Assembly (NCBI RefSeq): GCF_000430505.1
Contig: NZ_AUMD01000012.1
Coordinates: 62,001 to 126,000, forward strand
Direction of reading: 5' to 3'
DNA length: 64,000 nt
Source: Eisenibacter elegans DSM 3317
GTDB lineage: Bacteria > Bacteroidota > Bacteroidia > Cytophagales > Microscillaceae
This document shows positions 19,981 through 28,623 of this stretch, in pieces. A program made the translations under genes and the position numbers. Under the pieces are notes generated by a model. The model was not told the origin of the DNA. It made no database searches and saw only the letters and a list, made by a program, of their open reading frames with translations. Numbering within the stretch: position 1 is the stretch's first letter; every line of letters begins with the position of its first letter.

Positions 19981-21072
19981 ATGTCAAGTAAAATAACGGC
20001 CTTAGCGGCACTCAGAAATACGCCTTATATCTTGAAGAACAAGGTTTTTTATCATAAAAAGCCCCTTTCATTGGAGTTGGGGGGGCAACTGGCGGAGTTT
20101 CAGCTGGCCTACTCGACCTATGGCAAGCTCAATGAAGCCCGCGACAATGTCATCTGGGTCTGTCATGCGCTCACGGGCAATGCCCGTGTGGATGACTGGT
20201 GGGGCGGCCTTTTTGGCGTGGGCAATGTGCTCGACCCCTCTCGCTATTTTATTGTGTGTGCCAATGTGCTGGGCTCGTGTTATGGCTCTACATGTGCGCT
20301 TTCGAGCGACCCACAGACGGCCAACCCTTATTATCATCGATTTCCGGAGCTGACCATCCGCGATATGGTGCAGGGGCTAGAGTTGCTCGCCCAACACCTA
20401 GGGATACATACCGTTGCTCTAGGCTTGGGAGGCTCCTTGGGCGGACAGCAACTGCTGGAGTGGGCGGTGATGTATCCGGAGCGCTTCCGACAGATTGTGC
20501 CTATCGCAACCAACGCCTGGCATTCGCCCTGGGGGATTGCCTTTAACGAAGCGCAGCGAATGGCCATTGCGGCAGATGCCTCTTGGGCTGAGTCGCACGC
20601 CGAGGCAGGCAAGGCCGGTCTGAAGGCCGCCCGGGCGATGGCGCTGTTGTCGTACCGCAACTACCACACTTACCAACAGACGCAGGCCGAGCCACAGATT
20701 CCCGAACTGCCCCATACCTTTAGGGCGGCTAGCTACCAACAGTATCAGGGGCAGAAGCTGTGCAATCGCTTTGATGCCTTTGCTTATTGGACGCTCTCGA
20801 AGGCGATGGACAGCCACCATCTAGGCAGGGGGCGCGGAAGCGCAGAGGCCGCGCTGGCGAAGGTCAAAGCCCGTGCCTTGGTCATCGGTATTCGCTCAGA
20901 CTTGCTTTTCCCTCCGGCTGAGCAACAGTTTTTGGCCACACACCTACCACAGGCGGTTTATGAAGAAATTGACTCAGCCTATGGGCACGACGGCTTTCTG
21001 CTCGAATGTGACCACCTGAGAGCACTGCTCTACAAACATCAGTATTGGCTGCCGTCTAACCCTTTGCCCTAA
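19981..21072 (+). CDS. metX: Homoserine O-acetyltransferase
   Basis: A 363-residue alpha/beta-hydrolase that acetylates homoserine with acetyl-CoA, feeding MetY. Motifs are VCHALTGNARVDDWW (oxyanion region), the nucleophile elbow GLGGSLGGQQLLEWA with Ser near residue 152, the catalytic Asp in GIRSDLLFPPAEQ (near 305) and His in SAYGHDGFLLE (near 335). Most MetX proteins read GGSMGG; Leu here is a mild variation. Start ATG 19981 follows a repeat-filled gap. Specificity for acetyl rather than succinyl transfer is assumed from the partner MetY. Confidence 0.93.
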   Translation: MSSKITALAALRNTPYILKNKVFYHKKPLSLELGGQLAEFQLAYSTYGKLNEARDNVIWVCHALTGNARVDDWWGGLFGVGNVLDPSRYFIVCANVLGSCYGSTCALSSDPQTANPYYHRFPELTIRDMVQGLELLAQHLGIHTVALGLGGSLGGQQLLEWAVMYPERFRQIVPIATNAWHSPWGIAFNEAQRMAIAADASWAESHAEAGKAGLKAARAMALLSYRNYHTYQQTQAEPQIPELPHTFRAASYQQYQGQKLCNRFDAFAYWTLSKAMDSHHLGRGRGSAEAALAKVKARALVIGIRSDLLFPPAEQQFLATHLPQAVYEEIDSAYGHDGFLLECDHLRALLYKHQYWLPSNPLP

Positions 21073-21161
21073 AGTATTTTAGGTTGTCAAACATTTGATT
21101 ATCAAAATTTTATACCCATATATCACTAATCAATCGTAGTACCCTTAATTGTTGTTGACTT

Positions 21162-22400
21162 ATGAACAGACCACTAAAACTCGGATTTTTCGGATTTGGC
21201 TGCGTAGGCCAAGGATTGTACGATATTCTCCAAAAAATTGATTTTCAGGTAAGCATCGAGCGGATTTGTGTCAAAGACCCACAAAAGCCCCGCAGCTTGC
21301 CACAGAAGTTTTTTACTTTTAATTATGATGATATTCTGGAAGACCCCACCATCAATGTGGTTGTAGAGATGATCAGCGATGCCGATGAGGCCTACGAGAT
21401 TGTCAAAAAAGCGCTAGAGCAGGGCAAGGATGTAGTAACGGCCAATAAGAAAATGGTGGCCGAGCACTTGCCCGAGTTGTTGGCTATCCAAGAGGCTACC
21501 GGTACTTCCTTGCTTTATGAGGCGGCAGTGTGTGGCAGTATTCCCATCATCCGTACATTGGCAGAGTATTATGACAATGAGCTGCTCTACTCTGTGGGGG
21601 GAATTTTCAATGGATCTTCTAACTACATCCTGACCAAGGTGCTGCAAGAAAACCTAGACTATGCCGATGCGCTCAAACAAGCACAAGACCTAGGCTTTGC
21701 TGAAGCCGACCCTACCCTCGATGTGGGTGGGTTTGATGCTAAGTACAAGCTTTGTATTGTGGCTGCTCAGGCATACGGCCTGCTGGTGCGTCCGGAGGCA
21801 GTGTTCAATTATGGTATCGATACCCTGAGCAGCTACGATGCGCGATTTGCCCAAGAAAAAGGCTTCAAAATCAAATTGGTGGCCGAAGTAATCAAGTTGG
21901 ATGAGCACCAAGTATCGTTGGCCGTATTGCCAAGGTTTGTCAACGCCGACCACTACCTCTATCATGTCGAGAATGAGTACAATGCTGTGATTGTGGCGGC
22001 GGCTTTTTCGCAAAAGCAAGTGTTGGTTGGCAAGGGCGCAGGTGGCCACCCTACCGGCTCTGCCGTACTGTCGGACATCTCGGCGCTGCGCTATGGGTAT
22101 AAGTATGAATACAAAAAATCAAAGCGCAACCGTGCCCTGCAGCTCAGCCAAGCCCTCCACAAAGAGGTGTACATTCGTTATCACGAGGAGCAGGATTTGG
22201 CGCTTTTTGATTTTGCCGAAATCAGCGTACGCTACAGCGAAGCCGGCTTCAAGTATGTCATCGGGGTAGTGTCGTTACAAAACTTGGTCGATGTTCGGGA
22301 AGAGTTGTTGGCGCGCCGTATTTTCATTGCCGACACAGGGCGGGAAGTTCCTCAACCGACAGCCATTCGGCAAGAAGCCGACGCATTGACTGCGGCCTAA
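21162..22400 (+). CDS. hom: Homoserine dehydrogenase
   Basis: A 412-residue monofunctional enzyme reducing aspartate semialdehyde to homoserine, the branch point to Thr, Ile and Met. It begins with an NAD(P)-binding GFFGFGCVGQG loop; the catalytic region has VVTANKKMVAEH, the EAAVCGSIPIIRTL segment, GGIFNGSSNYILT and AEADPTLDVGGFDAKYKL. The last 80 residues (EVYIRYHEEQDLALF...) resemble a divergent ACT domain, which in other homoserine dehydrogenases binds Thr. No aspartokinase is fused. It is the last gene of the operon, with a terminator after it. Confidence 0.93.
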   Translation: MNRPLKLGFFGFGCVGQGLYDILQKIDFQVSIERICVKDPQKPRSLPQKFFTFNYDDILEDPTINVVVEMISDADEAYEIVKKALEQGKDVVTANKKMVAEHLPELLAIQEATGTSLLYEAAVCGSIPIIRTLAEYYDNELLYSVGGIFNGSSNYILTKVLQENLDYADALKQAQDLGFAEADPTLDVGGFDAKYKLCIVAAQAYGLLVRPEAVFNYGIDTLSSYDARFAQEKGFKIKLVAEVIKLDEHQVSLAVLPRFVNADHYLYHVENEYNAVIVAAAFSQKQVLVGKGAGGHPTGSAVLSDISALRYGYKYEYKKSKRNRALQLSQALHKEVYIRYHEEQDLALFDFAEISVRYSEAGFKYVIGVVSLQNLVDVREELLARRIFIADTGREVPQPTAIRQEADALTAA

Positions 22401-22428
22401 GTCCTTGCTTTGGTTTGTGTTTCCACAG

Positions 22429-22461
22429 AGCCTTTGGGGGTAACAAGCCCAAGGGCTTTTG
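22429..22461 (+). terminator. Terminator of the metY-metX-hom operon
   Basis: AGCCTTTGGG pairs with CCCAAGGGCT around GGTAACAAG, followed by TTTTGTG. It lies about 30 bases after the hom stop. Confidence 0.75.
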
Positions 22462-22590
22462 TGTTGGTATCTCCTAAAAACGCGCCCTCCAACGCACACA
22501 CAGCGATGCCCTACTGCTAAAAACCTCTCTATGAGCGATCCTTGTTGCCTTTGTGGGAAATAATCATCTGCCAACACAAGGCCAATATTT

Positions 22591-22621
22591 TTTGATTCCA
22601 GTTCTAAAAGCCGTACCTTCG
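22591..22621 (+). promoter_or_regulatory. Promoter of the slyD-like gene
   Basis: TTTG (22591-22594), a 19-base spacer and TACCTTCG (22614-22621) fit the Bacteroidota -33/-7 pattern with one mismatch. The leader would be about 105 bases. The remaining part of the 329-base gap shows no gene. Confidence 0.5.
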
Positions 22622-22729
22622 TAGTCGAACTCCTTCGGCCTGTATTTGAATCATCAGCGCTAGTCCTTCAACATTGTCTACAGCGCATCTTCTGTGTTTT
22701 TCTATTTTCCCATTTAGCATATTTTAATT

Positions 22730-23164
22730 ATGAAAGCATCTTCAGGACACATCGTAAAAGTTCACTATACAGGAAAGTTTACGGACAACACCCTTTTCGA
22801 CTCATCAGTTGATGCGGAGCCGCTTGAGTTTCAACTAGGCCAAGGAATGATGATTCCGGGCTTTGAGGCCGCCGTATTGGGAATGGAAGTAGGCCAAGCC
22901 AAGCAAGGAGTATTAATTCCGGCAGCAGAAGCCTACGGGCCTGTCAACCCCGAAATGATGTTTGAGGTTCCTATGAACGAGTTGCCACCGGCAACAACTG
23001 TAGGCACACAGCTCCAAGCCGAAGCCGGCAACGGGCAGGTAATTCCTGTAACTGTGGCTGAGGTGAATGGCGATGTAGCCGTAATCGATGCCAATCATCC
23101 GCTAGCAGGCAAAGATTTAGTTTTTGATATCGAATTGGTGTCTATCACCCCTTCTGCCGACTAA
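22730..23164 (+). CDS. slyD: SlyD-type FKBP peptidyl-prolyl isomerase
   Basis: A 144-residue cytosolic prolyl isomerase. It starts with GHIVKVHYTGKFTDN; the FKBP core has FQLGQGMMIPGFEAAVLGM and an inserted insert-in-flap region (EVPMNELPPATTVGTQL onwards), as in SlyD, and ends with the strand LVFDIELVSI. The metal-binding His-rich tail of E. coli SlyD is absent; the protein ends soon after the FKBP fold. No signal peptide. It is monocistronic, convergent with the VWA-OmpA gene. Confidence 0.9.
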   Translation: MKASSGHIVKVHYTGKFTDNTLFDSSVDAEPLEFQLGQGMMIPGFEAAVLGMEVGQAKQGVLIPAAEAYGPVNPEMMFEVPMNELPPATTVGTQLQAEAGNGQVIPVTVAEVNGDVAVIDANHPLAGKDLVFDIELVSITPSAD

Positions 23165-23189
23165 GTACGAGCGTATTTTCAGCGATATG

Positions 23190-23217
23190 GCCACCCCAAG
23201 TTTTTTGAGGTGGCTTT
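23190..23217. terminator. Shared terminator of slyD and the VWA-OmpA gene
   Basis: GCCACCCCAA pairs with TTGAGGTGGC around GTTTT, followed by TTTTCG on the + strand. It lies 26 bases after the slyD stop and just beyond the convergent stop at 23224. Confidence 0.65.
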
Positions 23218-23223
23218 TCGTAT

Positions 23224-25668
23224 TTACTCAAGCAGAAGCACTTCTATCCGCCTGTTTTCTTGTGCCTGCCAAGGGGCTTTTTCCTCGGGCCATACGGGAG
23301 CCGCCTTTCCAAACCCTTTCGTAGCAATACGCTCAGGCGCTATTCCTTGGCTGATGAGGTATTGTTTTACTACCTCTGCGCGCTGCTCCGAAAGCACAAC
23401 CTGCCGCTGTGTATCGCCCACCATATCCGTATGGCCATAAACTTCTATTACGGCCTTAGGCCGTTTGTTTAAGAAGCTGATGATAGGCTGCAGATTGGTT
23501 TTGTAGGCTTCTTCTAAATTGGCTTGGTTGAAGCCAAACAAGGCTACCACCTGAGGTGCGGCGATGATGTGTTTGCCTTTGAAAATAGGCTCAAAGCCAG
23601 CCTTGAGGCTAGGGACATCGCCCAAGTCCAGCTTCGACAAATCATAGCCCTCTCCAACAAACATTCCTCTTCCAGCTTGATGCTCAGACTGTTGATTGAA
23701 GTATGTTAGCTGGATGAAGCGCCCTCCGTCGCGGGGGGTGGGTTTGTAGCTGATTTCGTAGTAGTGTTGAAATAGCCTGGGGATTTCTTGATAAATATCG
23801 ATTAGGTCCTTGGCTTGATTTGTAAAATAGATATAGCCGCCGGTTAGTTCGGCTACTTGTTGCATTACCTCTTCATTGGCACCTTGCCCATAAACCACAG
23901 GATAAATGCCTACTCCTTGGGCGCGAGCCTTACGCACCAACTCCATCGCCGAGAAAGCCTTATTTTCGTGTAGTAATGAGGCGTTATCCATCCCGTCGGT
24001 CATCAAAACCAAGACCTGATTGTACTGCTGCGGCTCAAACACCTCAAGGGCAAGGTCTGCTGCTGCATAGAGCGCTGTTGCGCCGCCAAACTTACTTAGC
24101 CCCATGGGGTATTGGGCTAAGATACTGTCAGGGTTTGTTTGTGCACGTACCACAGTATGCAGGTTATGGTCAAACTTAGTCAGGCTGATGCGGTCTTTCG
24201 GGCTTTTCTGTCGGATAAACTCTTTTAGTCCGGCTTCCAATGAGGCGATGGGCGCACCAATCATAGAACCGCTATAATCTAGCGCCAAAGAGAAATGATA
24301 AGGAGCCGATACCTCGCGACTGACTTCTTTTACCTGAAAGTTTCCGACCTTGGCTACCTGCTTGTCGAAGTTTTCGGTAAGGCTTACAAAATACTTCTTG
24401 ACAAGGTCTGGCGAATTGGCCAGTCCGCTGACAAAATTACCCACTGTATCCACGGCCAATACGCGCAAGGTAATCCGGTCAGGGTATTGGCTGTAGTCTG
24501 TTGCGATAATTTCCATCATTATGGGATGATCTTTGGCGAGCTCCTGCAAGGCAATGTTATTTTTGACAAAATGCCTGTTGCGTACCGTAACCTGTACCGA
24601 AGTCTCCTCCCAGTGCCTTTGTTCGGGGTCATAAGCCCTCATTTGGTAAGTTCTGCTGGTGAGTGGTGCGGTGAGTGTCCGCGAGCCGTTACCTTTGAAT
24701 TGGCCTATGAGTTTATTTTCTTCATAGAGCCGCAAGCTATCGAGGTTGGTCGCATTCCATACCAACCTAAACATTTCTCCTTGGCCTAAGGTGAGGTGTG
24801 TAGTGCCTTTTTCTTCTTGTGCTAACTTGGCCACTAGCCGTAGCCTTGTAACCCTCGACCACAGGCGCGCTGTTTGTTCGCCAATAGCCAGCCCTTCTTT
24901 GAAGGCCGTCAGCACAAACGTTCGCCCGTTGGGGTAGGCATCGAGCGTACCCACCGTAAGGCTTCCTACAGCGGGAAGTGCCTCCCCCAAAATTTGAGGT
25001 TTGGGGTAAGTTTCTTCTAGCCGGACGCTGTCTGCTTGTGGAATATCCCATCTCAAAAGCCCTGCTTCATTGGGCAAGACACTCCCTCCCTCAAACTTTC
25101 CTCCCAACCGATGGTAAATGGATAGGGCTTTTGTGATAATCAGCTGTTGGTCTGGAACTTCTGCTATCAGTTGCAAATAAATATGTTCCTTGCCCATACG
25201 GATTTCCTTGCTTCCTGATAGTGGTAAGTCATCGGCTAGCAGTTGCCCGTTGGCTTCTAAGCGCAGCTTGACCGCATCTTGTACCTGCCAGCTGACGAGG
25301 GTTTTCAGGTCGGAGGCCAGTAAGGTGTCTTTGGCTATAAAATGATTGATTTTCAGGGTTTTAAAAGGGATGCGAACATTGTATGTCCGCATTTGTTTTG
25401 GTTTTTTCCCGTACGCAATGAGTTTGTATTGTGTATCTGGCTCAAAGTTGAGGAGGTACTCTCCACTGGGAGGCAGCTCATCTACCAGTCCCACAATCTC
25501 CACACGGCGAACATTGCTCCCCTCCCAGCTGAGATTTACTTGTTGTGGAGCATAGATTTGTGCCGGATGGAGGCGAATTCTCAGCTGTGGCTCATTATTG
25601 CTTTGTGCAAAGATGGGAAAGCCCCAAAGTACTCCTAGGAGTGTTATTACTAAAGGCGTTATTTTCAT
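23224..25668 (-). CDS. VWA and OmpA domain secreted protein
   Basis: An 814-residue envelope protein. Start is ATG 25668 (MKITPLVITLLGVLWGF), since two more upstream codons begin with GTG; a signal peptide ends near FAQSNNE. Residues about 20-430 are beta-rich repeats of unknown type. A von Willebrand A domain follows with the metal site LDYSGSM (near 460) and a later LMTDGMDNAS. The C-terminal 110 residues are OmpA-like (VIEVYGHTDMVGDTQRQ, VVLSEQRAEVVKQYL, TKGFGKAAPV) and should bind peptidoglycan. The build suggests a periplasmic or outer-membrane protein holding a partner; none is known. Confidence 0.88.
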   Translation of the reverse strand: MKITPLVITLLGVLWGFPIFAQSNNEPQLRIRLHPAQIYAPQQVNLSWEGSNVRRVEIVGLVDELPPSGEYLLNFEPDTQYKLIAYGKKPKQMRTYNVRIPFKTLKINHFIAKDTLLASDLKTLVSWQVQDAVKLRLEANGQLLADDLPLSGSKEIRMGKEHIYLQLIAEVPDQQLIITKALSIYHRLGGKFEGGSVLPNEAGLLRWDIPQADSVRLEETYPKPQILGEALPAVGSLTVGTLDAYPNGRTFVLTAFKEGLAIGEQTARLWSRVTRLRLVAKLAQEEKGTTHLTLGQGEMFRLVWNATNLDSLRLYEENKLIGQFKGNGSRTLTAPLTSRTYQMRAYDPEQRHWEETSVQVTVRNRHFVKNNIALQELAKDHPIMMEIIATDYSQYPDRITLRVLAVDTVGNFVSGLANSPDLVKKYFVSLTENFDKQVAKVGNFQVKEVSREVSAPYHFSLALDYSGSMIGAPIASLEAGLKEFIRQKSPKDRISLTKFDHNLHTVVRAQTNPDSILAQYPMGLSKFGGATALYAAADLALEVFEPQQYNQVLVLMTDGMDNASLLHENKAFSAMELVRKARAQGVGIYPVVYGQGANEEVMQQVAELTGGYIYFTNQAKDLIDIYQEIPRLFQHYYEISYKPTPRDGGRFIQLTYFNQQSEHQAGRGMFVGEGYDLSKLDLGDVPSLKAGFEPIFKGKHIIAAPQVVALFGFNQANLEEAYKTNLQPIISFLNKRPKAVIEVYGHTDMVGDTQRQVVLSEQRAEVVKQYLISQGIAPERIATKGFGKAAPVWPEEKAPWQAQENRRIEVLLLE

Positions 25669-25814
25669 AAACACACAACAAATCGTTGGGCAGGGCTAGC
25701 TGCTTCATTCAGATTAGATAAATATGGGCATACATTAGTGCTTATAGTAATGTAGCTCAGCCTTTAGAGAGAAACTTCTCTACTAAATGGAGCTTCCGAA
25801 AATTCGGCACAAAC

Positions 25815-25848
25815 CCTTATCAGTGGCTTTGTAGCCCAATCGATAAGG
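25815..25848. repeat. CTTAG-type hairpin, copy 2
   Basis: CCTTATC pairs with GATAAGG and an inner GGCT with AGCC (loop TTGT). On the - strand it is followed by GGTTTGTGCCGAATTTT, matching the flank of the copy at 30004 (GGACTTGTGCCAAATTGG). It lies between the FKBP gene's 3' end and the VWA-OmpA start. Confidence 0.6.
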
Positions 25849-25852
25849 AGAT

Positions 25853-25888
25853 TTTTAATGGCCTTAGCATCTAAATCACAGAAGCGCC
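25853..25888. repeat. 3'-flank repeat, copy 2
   Basis: ATGGCCTTAGCATCTAAATC then ACAGAAGCGCC, matching 8673-8706 over about 30 bases with six differences. It abuts the stop codon of the FKBP gene. Confidence 0.55.
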
Positions 25889-26989
25889 CTACTTTTGTTT
25901 GGGTCTGTTACCCCCTGGATTATCTAGCTTACGTTTTCGGGCATCTTCTTCATACTTTTGCATTTTTTCCTTATCCAATACCAGCCGGCTTTTGCCTACT
26001 TCTTCAACAATCACTTTGTCGAGGTTGGTCTCTGTGCCAAGGTTGCGGGGGTCAATGTTGACTGCGTCAGGCAAGAGTCTGCTTTTGTCGATGGTGGCAT
26101 TTTCGCGCAGAATTTCGAGTAGCTCTACATCAAACACCATGATAGCATTGGGTGGCACAAGGCCGGGTATTCCCTTAGCGCCGTGGGCTAGGGTAGATGG
26201 GATGATAAAAGAACCGCGCCCACCCTCACGCAAGGTTTTGATTCCTTCGCTTAGGCCATCGGGTACAAAAAACTGATCTACGGGAAATTCTAGCGGCCCA
26301 TAAAGTTCTGAAGATGCCACAAAAGTACCGTCTAAGAGGTGGGCTGTATAGGCAATACTGACAATATCAGAGGCTTTGGGGATGCGGCCATTCCCCTTAT
26401 CATAAATGGCATAACGCACCCCTGAGTAGGTTTTGTTGTATTGTACTCCTTCGCGGTTTTTGCTCAGGTATGCCAATATTTGTTCTTCGTCGGCTTTGAT
26501 TTGTTGGCGGTTGGCCTCGCGTTTTAGGTTGTCGAGTTTGGCTCTGGTTGTTACATCCAATACTTTTACGACAAACCGCAGTTGCTCGTGCGGCTGTAGA
26601 TAATGTGGTACGGGTTTTTGGATGGCGTTGAAATAGACTGCTGCGGGTATCTCTAAGGTTGCACTATCGCCTACGGCCAGCTTGAGCAGGAAGTCGTGTA
26701 ATACCCCGCGATCACCTTTTTCGTAGCTTTGTGGGTGCGATAGCCGTGATAAAATACGGGTAGCAGGGCGGTCAGGATAGGTAGTATATACTACTGAATC
26801 ATCGCTTCGGTGTATTTGCAAATGAAATTTGGCATAGTCGTTATACACCAAAATCCGCCGGTTGGTGGTATTACGGTGTTGGAAGCTGATGGTTCCTTGG
26901 TCTATGGCCAAGCGCTGTGCCAAGACTTGAGGCAAGTTCATCATGACAATCCATCCACAGACCAAACACAAGAGCAAGTATTTTTTCAT
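25889..26989 (-). CDS. Secreted FKBP-type peptidyl-prolyl isomerase
   Basis: A 366-residue exported protein. ATG 26989 (MKKYLLLCLVCGWIVMMNL) begins a signal peptide ending near VLAQR; upstream codons lack a suitable start. Residues 25-180 are a novel N-terminal region (alpha/beta, charged). The FKBP domain (about 190-300) shows GNGRIPKASDIVSIAYTAHL, the FPVDQFFVPDGLSEGI segment and IIPSTLAHGAKGIPGLVPPN, then VFDVELLEI. The tail is highly charged and basic (KYEEDARKRKLDNPG). It likely folds proteins in the periplasm. It follows the epimerase-like gene by 32 bases, probably in one transcript. Confidence 0.85.
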   Translation of the reverse strand: MKKYLLLCLVCGWIVMMNLPQVLAQRLAIDQGTISFQHRNTTNRRILVYNDYAKFHLQIHRSDDSVVYTTYPDRPATRILSRLSHPQSYEKGDRGVLHDFLLKLAVGDSATLEIPAAVYFNAIQKPVPHYLQPHEQLRFVVKVLDVTTRAKLDNLKREANRQQIKADEEQILAYLSKNREGVQYNKTYSGVRYAIYDKGNGRIPKASDIVSIAYTAHLLDGTFVASSELYGPLEFPVDQFFVPDGLSEGIKTLREGGRGSFIIPSTLAHGAKGIPGLVPPNAIMVFDVELLEILRENATIDKSRLLPDAVNIDPRNLGTETNLDKVIVEEVGKSRLVLDKEKMQKYEEDARKRKLDNPGGNRPKQK

Positions 26990-27021
26990 AACAAACATAC
27001 CAAAGAGTGGGCTAGACATTT

Positions 27022-27852
27022 TTAAGAGGCCAAAGAAGGGGTATAGCTAAAATGGAGCGGGTCAGGGTATAGGAATTTGTATCCGAGTTTTGTTTGCAGT
27101 TTGTCTGCCAATACAACTTTGTGGGGCAGTATCTTGGTATCATTGAATTGGGCTTCTTCCCAGCCACAATCGGCGATGCTTTGACTGATGACAGCTTGGC
27201 GGGTAGGGTGCTGGGGGGCTACTACATTAAACACGTCTCCCCAGTGTTTTTGTTGTATGATTTGGTGAATAATTTGCACCACATCATCTCTATGAACATA
27301 ATTCACAGGCACATCTGCTCCCGGCAAGTCTTTTTTACCTCGGTAATATTTCCCGGGAATGCGTTCGTAGCCCATCAGCCCGCCACAACGCAAGATGGTC
27401 AGTTGGTTGCCAAAGGCTTGCTGCATTAGATATTCGGCTTGTAATAGCAGGTTTTCATCTTCGGGGTTGGGAATGGCATCGACTTCGCTTACATGCGTGG
27501 AGACATCAGGGTAGACCGATGTTGAGCTGATCAAGATGACATAGGGAGGGAGTATTGTACGGCGGTCATACATCCATGTAACAAGGCGTGCCATTTGGGC
27601 GGGATAATCTGTAGCGCCAGCACGCAGGCGTGGCGGGATATTGATAACCCAATATTGTACTTGTTCGGGGCAGGGAGGCAGGATATCCCCAGCATCGCTA
27701 TCAAGGCGAAGCTGTGCCTGTTGTATGAGGGGCGATACATTGGGATGAAAACGTTCGGGTTGTGTATGTGTACCCCAAACAGGCAAACCTTCGGCAGCCC
27801 AGTATTGTGCCAATGGCCAACCAAGCCAACCCAAACCAATGATTCCGTACAT
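27022..27852 (-). CDS. NAD(P)-binding epimerase-like (YeeZ-type) protein
   Basis: A 276-residue short-chain dehydrogenase-like protein. The N-terminal Rossmann glycine loop reads GIIGLGWLGWPLAQYW; the middle has the LISSTSVYPDVSTHVSEVD segment, where Ser and Tyr of extended SDRs occur, and a later NYVHRDDVV block typical of epimerases. No signal peptide. It resembles the YeeZ family of uncharacterised epimerase-like proteins; the substrate is unknown. It is followed by the secreted FKBP gene on the same strand. Confidence 0.75.
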   Translation of the reverse strand: MYGIIGLGWLGWPLAQYWAAEGLPVWGTHTQPERFHPNVSPLIQQAQLRLDSDAGDILPPCPEQVQYWVINIPPRLRAGATDYPAQMARLVTWMYDRRTILPPYVILISSTSVYPDVSTHVSEVDAIPNPEDENLLLQAEYLMQQAFGNQLTILRCGGLMGYERIPGKYYRGKKDLPGADVPVNYVHRDDVVQIIHQIIQQKHWGDVFNVVAPQHPTRQAVISQSIADCGWEEAQFNDTKILPHKVVLADKLQTKLGYKFLYPDPLHFSYTPSLAS

Positions 27853-27961
27853 GAGCGTTTTTATTGAGCGTCTAAAAGTTCAAAACTAAACAAATCTTGG
27901 ACATTAGCGCTTACTTTGTAAGTTTAGTTGTGATTCTGTAGCAATTCGCTTGGTGTCAGGT

Positions 27962-28312
27962 TTATACAGCCCGCACCAAGCGGTCAACAAACCACAACAC
28001 TACCGAAAGGAGGCTACTGAACAAAAAGACCCACAAGATACCCCCCACAGAAAACCCAGGCACAAAGTCTGCGAGTAGATAGACAATGACAAGGTTGAGC
28101 AGTAGCGGAAAAAAGCCCATTGTTGCCATAGTCAGGGGGAGAGCCAGAAACTTAAGTACAGGTTTTACAAAAGTGTTGATAAGCGCCAGCAAGAGCGTAA
28201 CAATAAAGGCCGGCACCAGTCCATTAAACTCAATATCGGGCACGATAATGCCTACAAACATAATGGCGATGAAAAAAGTCAACAAGCGCTTGGCAAACAC
28301 AATGAAGTCCAT
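27962..28312 (-). CDS. Phage-holin-IV-like (DUF360/PF04020) membrane protein
   Basis: A 116-residue protein with four hydrophobic segments: LLTFFIAIMFVGIIV, LVPAFIVTLLLALINTF, ALPLTMATMGFFPLLLNLVIV and ILWVFLFSSLLSVVLWF. The core NTFVKPVLKFLALPLT is characteristic of the family named after a mycobacterial four-helix holin but common in non-phage bacterial genes. No phage genes are nearby, so a lysis role is not implied. Chromosomal function is unknown. Confidence 0.8.
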   Translation of the reverse strand: MDFIVFAKRLLTFFIAIMFVGIIVPDIEFNGLVPAFIVTLLLALINTFVKPVLKFLALPLTMATMGFFPLLLNLVIVYLLADFVPGFSVGGILWVFLFSSLLSVVLWFVDRLVRAV

Positions 28313-28387
28313 AAGGGTAAGTCGGTTGCGATGTGAAGAGCGAAGATACTAAAAAAATGCTGCCATCTAGCTGTAACGCACAAAAAT

Positions 28388-28420
28388 AGCCTGTAGGTAC
28401 AAGACCTACAGGCTTTTATT
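28388..28420 (-). terminator. Terminator after tRNA-Pro
   Basis: AGCCTGTAGGT and ACCTACAGGCT form a perfect 11-bp stem with loop ACAAG or its rc. On the - strand it ends in ATTTTTG, five bases after the tRNA 3' end. Confidence 0.85.
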
Positions 28421-28425
28421 GTTCG

Positions 28426-28499
28426 TCGGGGTGGCGAGATTTGAACTCACGACCCCTTGCACCCCATGCAAGTGCGCTACCGGGCTGCGCTACACCCCG
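28426..28499 (-). tRNA. tRNA-Pro (anticodon GGG)
   Basis: The - strand folds as a 74-base tRNA: acceptor CGGGGTG/CACCCCG with discriminator A, D arm with AGCGCAGCCCGGTAGCGC, anticodon stem CTTGC/GCAAG with loop ATGGGGT (anticodon GGG), and T arm with GAGTTCAAATCTC. The CCA end is not encoded (CGA follows), as usual in Bacteroidota. It would read CCC and CCU. A terminator follows at once. Confidence 0.95.
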
Positions 28500-28623
28500 A
28501 ACAATGATTGCTTAAAAAAGCAACCCCTTTTGGGACTGCAAATATAGCAACACAGTGCTGAATTTTGCAAGTGTTCGGCTGTTTTTTCTGTCTGTGCTGG
28601 ATTAAAAGTCGATAATTAACTGA

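Noticed and set aside
27962-28312. Phage holin / prophage remnant
   Set aside because: The family name is historical; no other phage gene, integrase or attachment site is present.
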